Positions 53,466-61,050 of a stretch of 64,000 nt of DNA are shown here, piece after piece (position 1 is the first letter of the stretch; the number at the start of each line of letters is the position of its first letter). The stretch comes from Microbacterium immunditiarum (GTDB taxonomy: Bacteria > Actinomycetota > Actinomycetes > Actinomycetales > Microbacteriaceae), in the NCBI RefSeq assembly GCF_013409785.1, contig NZ_JACCBV010000001.1, forward strand, positions 992,001-1,056,000. The letters are read 5' to 3'. The notes below the pieces were generated by a model. It was not told the DNA's origin. It saw nothing but the letters and a program-made list of their open reading frames with translations, and did no database searches. A program made the translations under genes and the position numbers.

Positions 53466-55076
53466 ATGACCTCACCGACATCCCGACGCGCCCGCGCGCG
53501 CTCGGTCGCCGCCGCCGGCGCGACCGCTCTCGTCGCGGCCGTCCTGATCCCCCTGGCGGGCTCGTCCGCCGCCGGAGCCACCGGCGCGCTGGCCGGCTCC
53601 ACGCTCTACGCGAACCCGTTCAGCACGACCCTCGAGGCCGCGCAGAGCCTCGGCGGCCAGGCTCGCGCGGACGCGTATCTGCTCGGCAGCATTCCGTCCG
53701 CAGAGTGGTTCACGTCGGGAACCGCAGACGAAGTGCGCGCCGAGGCGCAGGATTACGTCGACGCGGCGACGGCCGTCGGGCAGATGCCCGTGCTCGTCGC
53801 CTACAACCTGCCGTTCCGCGACTGCTCGCAGTACTCCGCGGGCGGCGCGTTCGACACGGCCGAATATCAGGCGTGGATCGACGGACTGGCCGCCGGGATC
53901 GGCGATCGTCCCGCGACCGTGATCCTCGAACCCGACGGCCTCGGCATCATCCCGCACTACACGACGATCGACGGCGCGGTCGAATGGTGCCAGCCGGCCG
54001 AGCTCGACCCCGCGACCGCGGCATCCGATCGATTCGTCCAGCTCAACCACGCCGTCGACGTGCTGTCCGCGCTGCCCGCCACCTCGGTGTATCTCGACGG
54101 CACGCACTCCGGCTGGCTCAACGTCGGCGACATCACCGACCGGCTGCTCAAGGCCGGTGTGCAGGAGGCGGACGGGTTCTTCGTCAACGCGTCGAACTAC
54201 AACTTCACCGCGAACCTCACCGCGTACGGCACGTGGATCTCCTCGTGCATCGCGTACGTCACGCAGGTCAACCCGGGTGCTTTCGGCGAGTGCGGCAACC
54301 AGTACTGGAACGGCGGCCCTGCCAACAACTGGACCGGTGTCACGATGTCGGCGTTCGGCGAATGGAGCTCGGGCAACCCAGACCCCGCGCTCGACACGGC
54401 CGGCGTCGACTCGCGGTACGAGCTGATCCTCGGAGGCGTCGAGCCGTCGACGCACTTCGTGATCGACACGAGTCGCAACGGGCAGGGTCCGTGGCAGGCG
54501 CCGGAGGGTGTGTACTCCGACCCCGAGGTCTGGTGCAACCCGCCTGGGCGCGGCATCGGAGTGCTTCCGACGACCGAGACAGGTAACGCCCTCGTCGACG
54601 CCCACCTGTGGATCAAGGTTCCGGGCGAGTCCGACGGCAAGTGCTACCGCGGCACGGGCGGACCGCTCGACCCCGAGCGTGGCATGGAGGACCCGGCCGC
54701 CGGCCAGTGGTTCGTCGAGCAGGCCCGTGAGCTCATCTCGCTCGCGAACCCGCCGCTCGCTCCGCTCACGTGCACCGTCGAGGTGACCGGAACGCGCCTC
54801 GGCTCGGGCTTCGCCGCCGCCGTCGTGATCCGCAACACGGGCTCGACCACCTACAACCCGTGGACGCTGTCGTGGACGTTCGACGGTGACCAGCGCGTCA
54901 ACGCGGTGGTCGTCGGCACGTTCGTCCAGGACGGCGCGAACGTGACGGTCACTCCGCACAAGCTGCTCGGCAAGCTCGCGCCCGGAAAGAGGACCGCCTT
55001 CGCGATCAAGGGCAAGGGAGCCGCGACCGAGCCGTGGCTGTTCCGCCTGAACGGGCAGCCCTGCCTGTCCAAGTGA
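53466..55076 (+). CDS. Secreted GH6 cellulase with C-terminal CBM2-like domain
   Basis: A 536-residue secreted endo- or exoglucanase. An Arg-rich signal peptide with a hydrophobic core ends near SSAAGA. The GH6 domain (about 42-430) has Asp119 in FRDCSQYS, the acid Asp157 in VILEPDGLG and Asp390 in VPGESDGK, matching the family's key Asp residues. Residues about 435-535 look like a CBM2 with Cys436 and the final Cys, though few of the usual exposed Trp are seen. CTGGAGG precedes ATG 53466. Confidence 0.92.
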   Translation: MTSPTSRRARARSVAAAGATALVAAVLIPLAGSSAAGATGALAGSTLYANPFSTTLEAAQSLGGQARADAYLLGSIPSAEWFTSGTADEVRAEAQDYVDAATAVGQMPVLVAYNLPFRDCSQYSAGGAFDTAEYQAWIDGLAAGIGDRPATVILEPDGLGIIPHYTTIDGAVEWCQPAELDPATAASDRFVQLNHAVDVLSALPATSVYLDGTHSGWLNVGDITDRLLKAGVQEADGFFVNASNYNFTANLTAYGTWISSCIAYVTQVNPGAFGECGNQYWNGGPANNWTGVTMSAFGEWSSGNPDPALDTAGVDSRYELILGGVEPSTHFVIDTSRNGQGPWQAPEGVYSDPEVWCNPPGRGIGVLPTTETGNALVDAHLWIKVPGESDGKCYRGTGGPLDPERGMEDPAAGQWFVEQARELISLANPPLAPLTCTVEVTGTRLGSGFAAAVVIRNTGSTTYNPWTLSWTFDGDQRVNAVVVGTFVQDGANVTVTPHKLLGKLAPGKRTAFAIKGKGAATEPWLFRLNGQPCLSK

Positions 55077-55081
55077 TCGGC

Positions 55082-55114
55082 TGACCGGGCCTCCGTCCAG
55101 CGGAGGCCCGGTCA
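55082..55114. terminator. Bidirectional terminator
   Basis: A 14-bp perfect stem (TGACCGGGCCTCCG and complement) with a 5-base loop lies between the convergent cellulase and helicase genes. Confidence 0.8.
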
Positions 55115-55123
55115 GGTCGGCCG

Positions 55124-56566
55124 TCAGCCGCGCGCGCGGCGGCGCGTGCCCGCGCGACGGATCTCGTCGACCGTGCTGCCAGTCGTGAAGCGCTGACCCG
55201 CGGGCCGCGGAGCGGTCTGCTTCGTGCTGTGCGCCGCGGCCGGCTTGGAGCCGTGCTGCGCGGCGTCCCGCGACCCACCGCGTCGGCCGCGCGAGCGCTG
55301 ACCCGAGCCGCTGCGGGCGGGCGCGGCATCCGTCTTCGCCTTCTTCGCCGTCGGACGCTGCTGCTGCGGCGCGGGAGGGGCAGGCTTGACGTGCGGCGCG
55401 CGCTCGCCGACGAGCTCCGAGACCGCGGTGTGCACGGCGGTGACGGGCTCGAGGGCGGCGGTGACGCGGGCCTTGCGCAGCAGGTCCTTGACCTCGCCTC
55501 GCTGCGCGTCGAGCGCGACCGTCACGACGAGGCCTTCGGCGCCCGCGCGGGCCGTGCGTCCCGAGCGGTGGAGGTATGCCTTGTGCTCGACAGGCGGATC
55601 GACGTGGACCACGAGCTCGACGTCGTCGACGTGGACGCCGCGGGCGGCGACATCCGTGGCGACGAGCACCCGCACGCCGCCATCGTCGACGGGTGCGCCG
55701 AACGCGGCGAGGTTGCGCTCGCGAGCGTTCTGCCCGAGGTTCCCGTGCAGGTCGACGGCGGGGATGCCGGCGGACGTCAGCTGCTTCGCCAGCTTCTTCG
55801 CCTGGTGCTTCGTTCGCGTGAAGAGGATGCGTCGACCGAGGCCCGACGCGAGGTGACGCACGAGCGCCGTCTTCTCGTCGGCGTCGACGACGAACACGCG
55901 GTGCGTCATGACGCCCTGCGGCACGCTCGACTCGTCGACCTCGTGGCGGACCTCTTCGCGCAGGAAGCGCTTGACGAGGACGTCGACGCCGCGGTCGAGC
56001 GTCGCGCTGAACAGCAGACGCTGGCCGCGCTGCGGCGTCGCGCTCATGATGCGGGTGACGCCGGGAAGGAACCCGAGGTCGGCCATGTGGTCGGCCTCGT
56101 CGAGCACCGTGATCTCGACCTCGCCGAGGTTGACGATGCCCTGCTTCATGAGGTCCTCGAGGCGGCCGGGGCAGGCCACGACGATGTCGACGCCCCCGCG
56201 GAGCGCCTGCTCCTGCGGGCGCTGGCCGACGCCGCCGAACACCGTCGTGACGCGCAGGCCCGCGGCATCCGCCAACGGCTTGATCGTCGCGGCGATCTGC
56301 GTCGCGAGCTCGCGCGTCGGGGCCAGCACGAGGCCGCGCGGATGCGACGGCCGGCGCCGGCCGCCCGCGAGGCGCGCCACGAGGGGCACCGCGAACGCGA
56401 TGGTCTTGCCGCTGCCGGTGCGGCCGCGGCCGAGCACGTCGCGGCCCGCGAGCGAGTCGGGGAGGGTGTCGCGCTGGATCGGGAAGGGCAGGGTCTTGCC
56501 GTCGGCCTCGAGCACGGCGGCGAGGTTCTCGGGCACGCCGAGAGAGAGGAAGGAAGAGGAGGTCAT
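55124..56566 (-). CDS. DEAD-box ATP-dependent RNA helicase
   Basis: A 480-residue helicase. Motif I GRTGSGKT (about residues 48-55), Ia PTRELATQI, II LDEADHMADLGF, III FSATLD and VI HRSGRTARAG are all present. The last ~90 residues are a basic, disordered tail (AKKAKTDAAPARSGSGQ...), common in actinobacterial RhlE-like helicases and likely RNA-binding. ATG 56566 follows GAGGAAGGAAGAGG... on the plus strand read as its complement, so the ribosome-binding site is not clear. Confidence 0.9.
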   Translation of the reverse strand: MTSSSFLSLGVPENLAAVLEADGKTLPFPIQRDTLPDSLAGRDVLGRGRTGSGKTIAFAVPLVARLAGGRRRPSHPRGLVLAPTRELATQIAATIKPLADAAGLRVTTVFGGVGQRPQEQALRGGVDIVVACPGRLEDLMKQGIVNLGEVEITVLDEADHMADLGFLPGVTRIMSATPQRGQRLLFSATLDRGVDVLVKRFLREEVRHEVDESSVPQGVMTHRVFVVDADEKTALVRHLASGLGRRILFTRTKHQAKKLAKQLTSAGIPAVDLHGNLGQNARERNLAAFGAPVDDGGVRVLVATDVAARGVHVDDVELVVHVDPPVEHKAYLHRSGRTARAGAEGLVVTVALDAQRGEVKDLLRKARVTAALEPVTAVHTAVSELVGERAPHVKPAPPAPQQQRPTAKKAKTDAAPARSGSGQRSRGRRGGSRDAAQHGSKPAAAHSTKQTAPRPAGQRFTTGSTVDEIRRAGTRRRARG

Positions 56567-56782
56567 GGGTGCTTTCGGGCAAGCGCACACGCGCAGATCG
56601 GCGGTGCGGGAGTGGCGACGGCGCGGGTTCGCGCATCGGTTCGCCGTTCGAAAAGAGCCGCGGTCGCGATGACAGGACCGGGGAGCGTGACGACGACGCA
56701 GCGGCTCGGATGGCCGCGTCCTCAACCGTATCAGTGTTCAGCCGGGCGTGGCCTGACAGCGGGGGCCAATAGTCTTGACGCC

Positions 56783-57832
56783 ATGCACGGTGAGTACAAG
56801 GTCCCCGGCGGCAAGCTCGTCGTCGTCGACTTCGATGAGCAGGACGGCCGCATCGCGCGCTTCCACCTCTCGGGCGACTTCTTCCTCGAACCCGACACCG
56901 CGCTGGACGACATCGACGCCGCGGTCAGCGGGCTTCCGATCGAGGCGGATGCCGCGACCGTCGCGGCCGCGGTGCGTTCCGCCCTCCCCGAGGGCGCTCA
57001 GCTGCTCGGGTTCACACCCGAGTCCGTTGGCACCGCGGTGCGCCGCGCGCTCGTGACGGCCCCCGGATGGCGAGAGTTCCCGTGGGAGATCGTGCACGAG
57101 GCTCCCGTGTCGCCGCGCATGAACCTCGCGCTCGACGAGGTGCTCACGGCGCGCGTCGGGGACGGACGCCGCAACCCGACGCTGCGGCTGTGGGAGTGGA
57201 ACGAGTCCGCCGTCGTGATCGGCTCGTTCCAATCGGTCAAGAACGAGGTCGACCCCGAGGGCGCCGCCCGGTACGGCTTCGACGTCGTCCGTCGCATCTC
57301 GGGCGGGGGAGCGATGCTCATGGCGGCCAACTCGATCGTCACGTACTCGCTCTACGTGCCGTCGTCGCTCGTCGCGGGCATGACGTTCGCCGACTCGTAC
57401 GCGTTCCTCGACGACTGGGTGCTGCAGGCGCTCCGCTCGATCGGGGTCGATGCGACCTACCAGCCGCTCAACGACATCGCGTCGCCGCAGGGCAAGATCG
57501 GCGGGGCCGCGCAGAAGCGCCTCGCGAACGGGGGAGTGCTGCACCACGCGACCCTCTCGTACGACATGGACGGCCAGGTCATGACCGAGGTGCTGCGCAT
57601 CGGTCGCGAGAAGCTCAGCGACAAGGGCACGGTGTCCGCCGCGAAGCGCGTCGACCCGCTGCGTCGCCAGACCGGGCTCTCGCGCGAGGCCATCATCGAG
57701 AAGTTCAAGGAGACGTTCGCGAACCTCTACGGTGCCGTGCCCGGACGCATCACCGAGGACGAGTACGCCGAGGCGGCCGAGCTCGTGCGCGCCAAGTTCG
57801 CGACGGACGCCTGGCTGAACCGCGTGCCATGA
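56783..57832 (+). CDS. Lipoate-protein ligase A family protein
   Basis: A 349-residue ligase. The N-terminal ~90 residues (YKVPGGKLVVVDFD...) resemble the accessory domain that other organisms carry C-terminally or as LplB. The catalytic domain follows, with NPTLRLWEWNESAVVIGSFQ, VVRRISGGGAMLM and the Lys-containing SPQGKIGGAAQKR. TAGTCT at 56770-56775 is 7 bp before the ATG, so the mRNA is probably leaderless. The methyltransferase gene overlaps its stop (ATGA). Confidence 0.88.
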   Translation: MHGEYKVPGGKLVVVDFDEQDGRIARFHLSGDFFLEPDTALDDIDAAVSGLPIEADAATVAAAVRSALPEGAQLLGFTPESVGTAVRRALVTAPGWREFPWEIVHEAPVSPRMNLALDEVLTARVGDGRRNPTLRLWEWNESAVVIGSFQSVKNEVDPEGAARYGFDVVRRISGGGAMLMAANSIVTYSLYVPSSLVAGMTFADSYAFLDDWVLQALRSIGVDATYQPLNDIASPQGKIGGAAQKRLANGGVLHHATLSYDMDGQVMTEVLRIGREKLSDKGTVSAAKRVDPLRRQTGLSREAIIEKFKETFANLYGAVPGRITEDEYAEAAELVRAKFATDAWLNRVP

Positions 57833-58797
57833 CCCAGGCGGCCGCCGTCGCACCGCAGCCGGGCGCGGTCGAGATCCATCACGGCGACAACCTCGCCGTG
57901 ATCCGCGGCTTCGCCGAGGCGTCGTTCACGCTGATCTACCTCGACCCGCCGTTCAACACGGGCCGCCCGCAGCAGCGGGCGGTCGAGACGGCGCGGGCAG
58001 TGCACGAAACTCCACAAGACGTCGGCGTCGCGGCGGGATCCGACCCCGATTCGGGCGGATCCCCGGAGCATCCGGGGAGTTCTGCACCCGTCTCGATTCG
58101 CAGGGGCTTCCACGGCCGCCAGTACGAGAGGCTGCGCGGTGACCTGCGCACCTACGACGACCGGTTCGACGACTACTGGGGCTTCCTCGAGCCGCGGCTC
58201 GCCGAGGCGTGGCGGCTGCTCGCCGACGACGGAACCCTCTACCTGCACCTCGACTACCGCGAGGCGCACTACGCGAAGGTCCTGATGGACGCGCTGTTCG
58301 GGCGCGAGCGCTTCCTCAACGAGCTGATCTGGGCGTACGACTACGGCGGCAAGAGCAGGCGGCGGTGGCCCACCAAGCACGACACGATCCTCGTGTACGT
58401 GAAGGATCCCGCCCGGTACTGGTTCGACTCGGCCGCCGTCGACCGCGAGCCGTACATGGCCCCGGGCCTGGTGACCGCGGCGAAGGCCGAGCGCGGCAAG
58501 CTCCCGACCGACGTGTGGTGGCACACGATCGTGCCCACGACCGGGCGGGAGAAGACCGGCTACCCGACGCAGAAGCCCGAGGGCATCCTCCGCCGCATCG
58601 TGCAGGCGTCCAGCCGCCCCGGCGACCGCGTGCTCGACTTCTTTGCGGGCAGCGGCACGACCGGTGCGGTCGCCTCCGCCCTCGGGCGCGACGCCGTGCT
58701 CGTCGACGACAATCCCGAGGCGATCGAGATCATGAAGCGACGGATGCCCCACGCCCGGGTCGTCGGCGTGCCGGAGGGCGGATCGACCCCGGCTTAG
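57829..58797 (+). CDS. Beta-class DNA methyltransferase without a restriction partner
   Basis: A 322-residue N4/N6 DNA methyltransferase. Motif IV LDPPFNT (about residues 38-44) comes before motif I LDFFAGSGTTGA near the C-terminus, the beta-class order. KHDTILVYVKDP and YPTQKPEGILRRI are also typical. No restriction gene is adjacent, so it is an orphan. Residues about 58-87 are an unusual Gly/Ser/Pro-rich insert that coincides with an inverted repeat at 58000-58087. It is translationally coupled to the lipoate ligase. Confidence 0.87.
   Translation: MTQAAAVAPQPGAVEIHHGDNLAVIRGFAEASFTLIYLDPPFNTGRPQQRAVETARAVHETPQDVGVAAGSDPDSGGSPEHPGSSAPVSIRRGFHGRQYERLRGDLRTYDDRFDDYWGFLEPRLAEAWRLLADDGTLYLHLDYREAHYAKVLMDALFGRERFLNELIWAYDYGGKSRRRWPTKHDTILVYVKDPARYWFDSAAVDREPYMAPGLVTAAKAERGKLPTDVWWHTIVPTTGREKTGYPTQKPEGILRRIVQASSRPGDRVLDFFAGSGTTGAVASALGRDAVLVDDNPEAIEIMKRRMPHARVVGVPEGGSTPA
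58000..58087. repeat. Palindromic insert inside the methyltransferase gene
   Basis: GTGCACGAAACTCC (58000-58013) and GGAGTTCTGCAC (58076-58087) are inverted copies, with further GGATCC-containing symmetry inside. The segment keeps the frame open and adds about 30 residues after motif IV. Confidence 0.5.
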
Positions 58798-58825
58798 GCC
58801 GGAATCCACCCCCTAGGCTCGTCCC

Positions 58826-59812
58826 ATGCGATTCGGAACCTTCATCCCCCAGGGCTGGCGCTTCGACCTCGTCGGCATCGACCCCGCAGACCACTGGCGC
58901 GTCATGCGCGAGCTCGCGCAGCGGGCTGACGAAGGGCCGTGGGAGTCGCTGTGGGTGTACGACCACTTCCACACGACGCCGGTTCCGAGCGAAGTGGCGA
59001 CGCATGAGGCGTGGACCCTCATGGCGGCGTTCGCAGCGGTCACCGACCGCATCCGCCTCGGCCAGATGTGCACGTGCATGAGCTACCGCAACCCCGCCTA
59101 CCTCGCGAAGATCGCGGCGACGGTCGACATCGTGTCGGGCGGCCGCGCCGAGATGGGGATCGGCGGCGGCTGGTACGAGCACGAGTGGCGCGCGTACGGG
59201 TACGGGTTCCCGCCGATCGGCGAGCGCCTCGCGCGGCTCGACGAGGGTGTGCAGATCATGCGCCAGGCGTGGACGACCGGCACGGCGACCCTCGACGGCA
59301 AGCACTATCAGGTCGACGGCGCGATCGTCCGGCCGCTGCCGCTGCAGGAGGGCGGCATTCCGATGTGGGTCGCCGGCGGCGGCGAGAAGGTCACGCTGAA
59401 GATCGCGGCGAAGTACGCCGACTACGCGAACTGGTCGTCCCACCCGGAGGAGTTCTCGCACAAGAAGGCGATCCTCGAGGAGCACTGCGCGAAGATCGGG
59501 CGCGATGTGTCCGAGATCACGCTCAGCGCCAACTTCAACACGGTGATCGGCGAGACCGAGAAGAACGTCGACGAGCGACTCGATCTGATCGAGGAGCGGC
59601 TGCGCCCGCACCTCGGCGATCGCACCGAGCGGGTGATGGGCGAGTATCGCTCCGGCCGCGGGCTCGTGGGCACGCCCGAGCAGATCGTCGAGCGGCTCGC
59701 CGACCTGCGCGAGCGAGGACTCTCGTACGCGATCCACTACTTCCCCGAGCACGCGTACGACCGCTCGGGCGTCGAGCTCTTCGAGCGCGAGGTCATTCCG
59801 GCGCTCGCCTGA
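58826..59812 (+). CDS. LLM-class F420-dependent oxidoreductase
   Basis: A 328-residue luciferase-like TIM-barrel flavin/F420 oxidoreductase. ESLWVYDHFHTTP, RIRLGQMCTCMSYRNPAYLA and GGGWYEHEWRAYGYGFP are characteristic of the F420-dependent subgroup. The substrate is unknown. TAGGCT at 58814-58819 lies 6 bp before ATG 58826, so the mRNA is probably leaderless. Confidence 0.9.
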   Translation: MRFGTFIPQGWRFDLVGIDPADHWRVMRELAQRADEGPWESLWVYDHFHTTPVPSEVATHEAWTLMAAFAAVTDRIRLGQMCTCMSYRNPAYLAKIAATVDIVSGGRAEMGIGGGWYEHEWRAYGYGFPPIGERLARLDEGVQIMRQAWTTGTATLDGKHYQVDGAIVRPLPLQEGGIPMWVAGGGEKVTLKIAAKYADYANWSSHPEEFSHKKAILEEHCAKIGRDVSEITLSANFNTVIGETEKNVDERLDLIEERLRPHLGDRTERVMGEYRSGRGLVGTPEQIVERLADLRERGLSYAIHYFPEHAYDRSGVELFEREVIPALA

Positions 59813-59834
59813 GCGGGGTGGCGTGAGTGCGCTC

Positions 59835-59912
59835 GCGTGAGCGGGCTCGTGGAGCGGCTCGCGTGAGCGGGCTCGTGGAGCGGGTCGCGTGAGCGGGCTC
59901 GTGGAGCGGGTC
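59835..59912. repeat. Three tandem 26-bp repeats
   Basis: Units at 59835-59860, 59861-59886 and 59887-59912 share GCGTGAGCGGGCTCGTGGAG; the first differs from the others at one base. A degenerate 14-bp partial copy precedes them at 59821. They follow the LLM oxidoreductase stop directly and may come from slippage. Confidence 0.8.
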
Positions 59913-59915
59913 GGT

Positions 59916-59991
59916 GTGAAAGCGCCGGGCTCGATCGGGGTTGTGGTCCCGTGAGGGGCGCGTTTCCGCCGTTTCGACCCGGCGCTTTCAC
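59916..59991. repeat. 76-bp palindromic element, copy 1
   Basis: GTGAAAGCGCCGGGCTCGAT at the left end and CGACCCGGCGCTTTCAC at the right end form an imperfect inverted repeat. A second copy with the same left arm and the same length of 76 bp is at 60962-61037. The centres differ. The remaining gap to 60107 shows no gene. Confidence 0.75.
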
Positions 59992-60107
59992 GCCGCGGCG
60001 CTGAGACGCCGGACGACCAGGCCTCCCAGCAACGGCAGCGCGGTCGATCGCCGACAGACGGCCCGACTCGGCGATCATCCGCCCGACGGGCGTCGCACGG
60101 TCGAGAG

Positions 60108-60965
60108 ATGGTTCACCCCGCCTGCGACACGCGCACGATGGCCGCACCTCGATCACTCACCCGGCGTGCCCTGCTGGATGCGGGATGGACGGACCGGCGT
60201 CTCGCCGCCGCTGTCGCCGATGGTCGGTTGCACAAGCCTCGACCGAACGCGTACCTGCCACTCGGCGTGCCCGCCGACACCATCGACGCGTGCGCGGTCG
60301 GCGGTCGGCTCACGTGCGCATCGGAGCTGGCGAGGCGTGGCGTCTTCGTGCTCGAGAGATCCGATCTCCACGTCCACCTGCATGAGAACCGCCGTCATCC
60401 GCCTACTCTGGCGCGGGCCGTCCGACGACACTGGGATCGGCTTCGCCGCACGCCACCGCCGGGTGCGACCTCTGTCGAGGCGTTCGACGCCGTCCTGCAG
60501 GCCATCCGCTGCCAGCCGCCGCGCGCCGCGGTCGCGACACTCGACTCCGCGCTGCACCTCGGGATCCTGCACCCCGACGATCTGGATGAGCTCTTCCGAC
60601 ACCTCCCGCGTCGTCACGCGATCCTCCGGAAGCTCGCCGACCCACGGGCCGAGTCCGGCCCCGAGACGCTGGTGCGGCTCATACTGCGCTCGCTCGGAGC
60701 GACGTTCGACGTTCAGGTCCGGATCCGCGGAGTCGGCCGCGTGGACTTCGTGGTCGACGGCTGGCTGATCGTCGAGTGCGACAGCGAAGCGTTCCACTCG
60801 ACGTGGGAGGACCAGCGCCGCGATCGGCGCCGTGACCAGGCGGCAGCAGCCCTCGGCTATGCCACGTATCGCCCGATCGCCGAAGACATCTTGTGGCGTC
60901 CGGAGGAGGTCCGAGCTGCGCTGGCGGGTCTCCTTTGCTCTCGCTCGCGGGGTCGTCGTCGGTGA
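60108..60965 (+). CDS. DUF559/Vsr-like domain protein with AbiEi-like N-terminus
   Basis: A 285-residue protein. The N-terminus (LTRRALLDAGWTDRRLAAAV, LHKPRPNAYLP) is like the wHTH of AbiEi-type antitoxins. The C-terminus has VRIRGVGRVDFVVDG and LIVECDSEAFHST, then RRDRRRDQAAAALGY, the PD-(D/E)XK-type core of DUF559/Vsr-like nucleases. The ATG at 60108 is used, and 60138 is an alternative. It is a lone gene enclosed by two copies of a 76-bp palindromic element, with the second copy overlapping its last 4 bases. Confidence 0.75.
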   Translation: MVHPACDTRTMAAPRSLTRRALLDAGWTDRRLAAAVADGRLHKPRPNAYLPLGVPADTIDACAVGGRLTCASELARRGVFVLERSDLHVHLHENRRHPPTLARAVRRHWDRLRRTPPPGATSVEAFDAVLQAIRCQPPRAAVATLDSALHLGILHPDDLDELFRHLPRRHAILRKLADPRAESGPETLVRLILRSLGATFDVQVRIRGVGRVDFVVDGWLIVECDSEAFHSTWEDQRRDRRRDQAAAALGYATYRPIAEDILWRPEEVRAALAGLLCSRSRGRRR

Positions 60966-61037
60966 AAGCGCCGGGCTCGATCAGGCATTGGGGCCCCGAG
61001 CCCGCGTCAGCACCGCAATTCGGCCCGACGCTTTCAC
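60962..61037. repeat. 76-bp palindromic element, copy 2
   Basis: It begins with the same 21 bases as copy 1 (59916) and ends with GGCCCGACGCTTTCAC. It overlaps the stop of the DUF559-type gene and lies 13 bp from the end of the convergent carboxylesterase gene, so it can also serve as a terminator for both. Confidence 0.75.
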
Positions 61038-61050
61038 GACGGGGGCGCGA

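Noticed and set aside
57829..58797. Type II or III restriction-modification system
   Set aside because: No restriction or specificity subunit gene is adjacent; the neighbours are a lipoate ligase and an LLM oxidoreductase.
59835..59912. Possible CRISPR array
   Set aside because: The three units are directly adjacent with no spacers, and no cas genes are nearby.
60108..60965. Complete AbiE toxin-antitoxin pair
   Set aside because: There is no AbiEii nucleotidyltransferase gene on either side; only the N-terminal fold resembles AbiEi.
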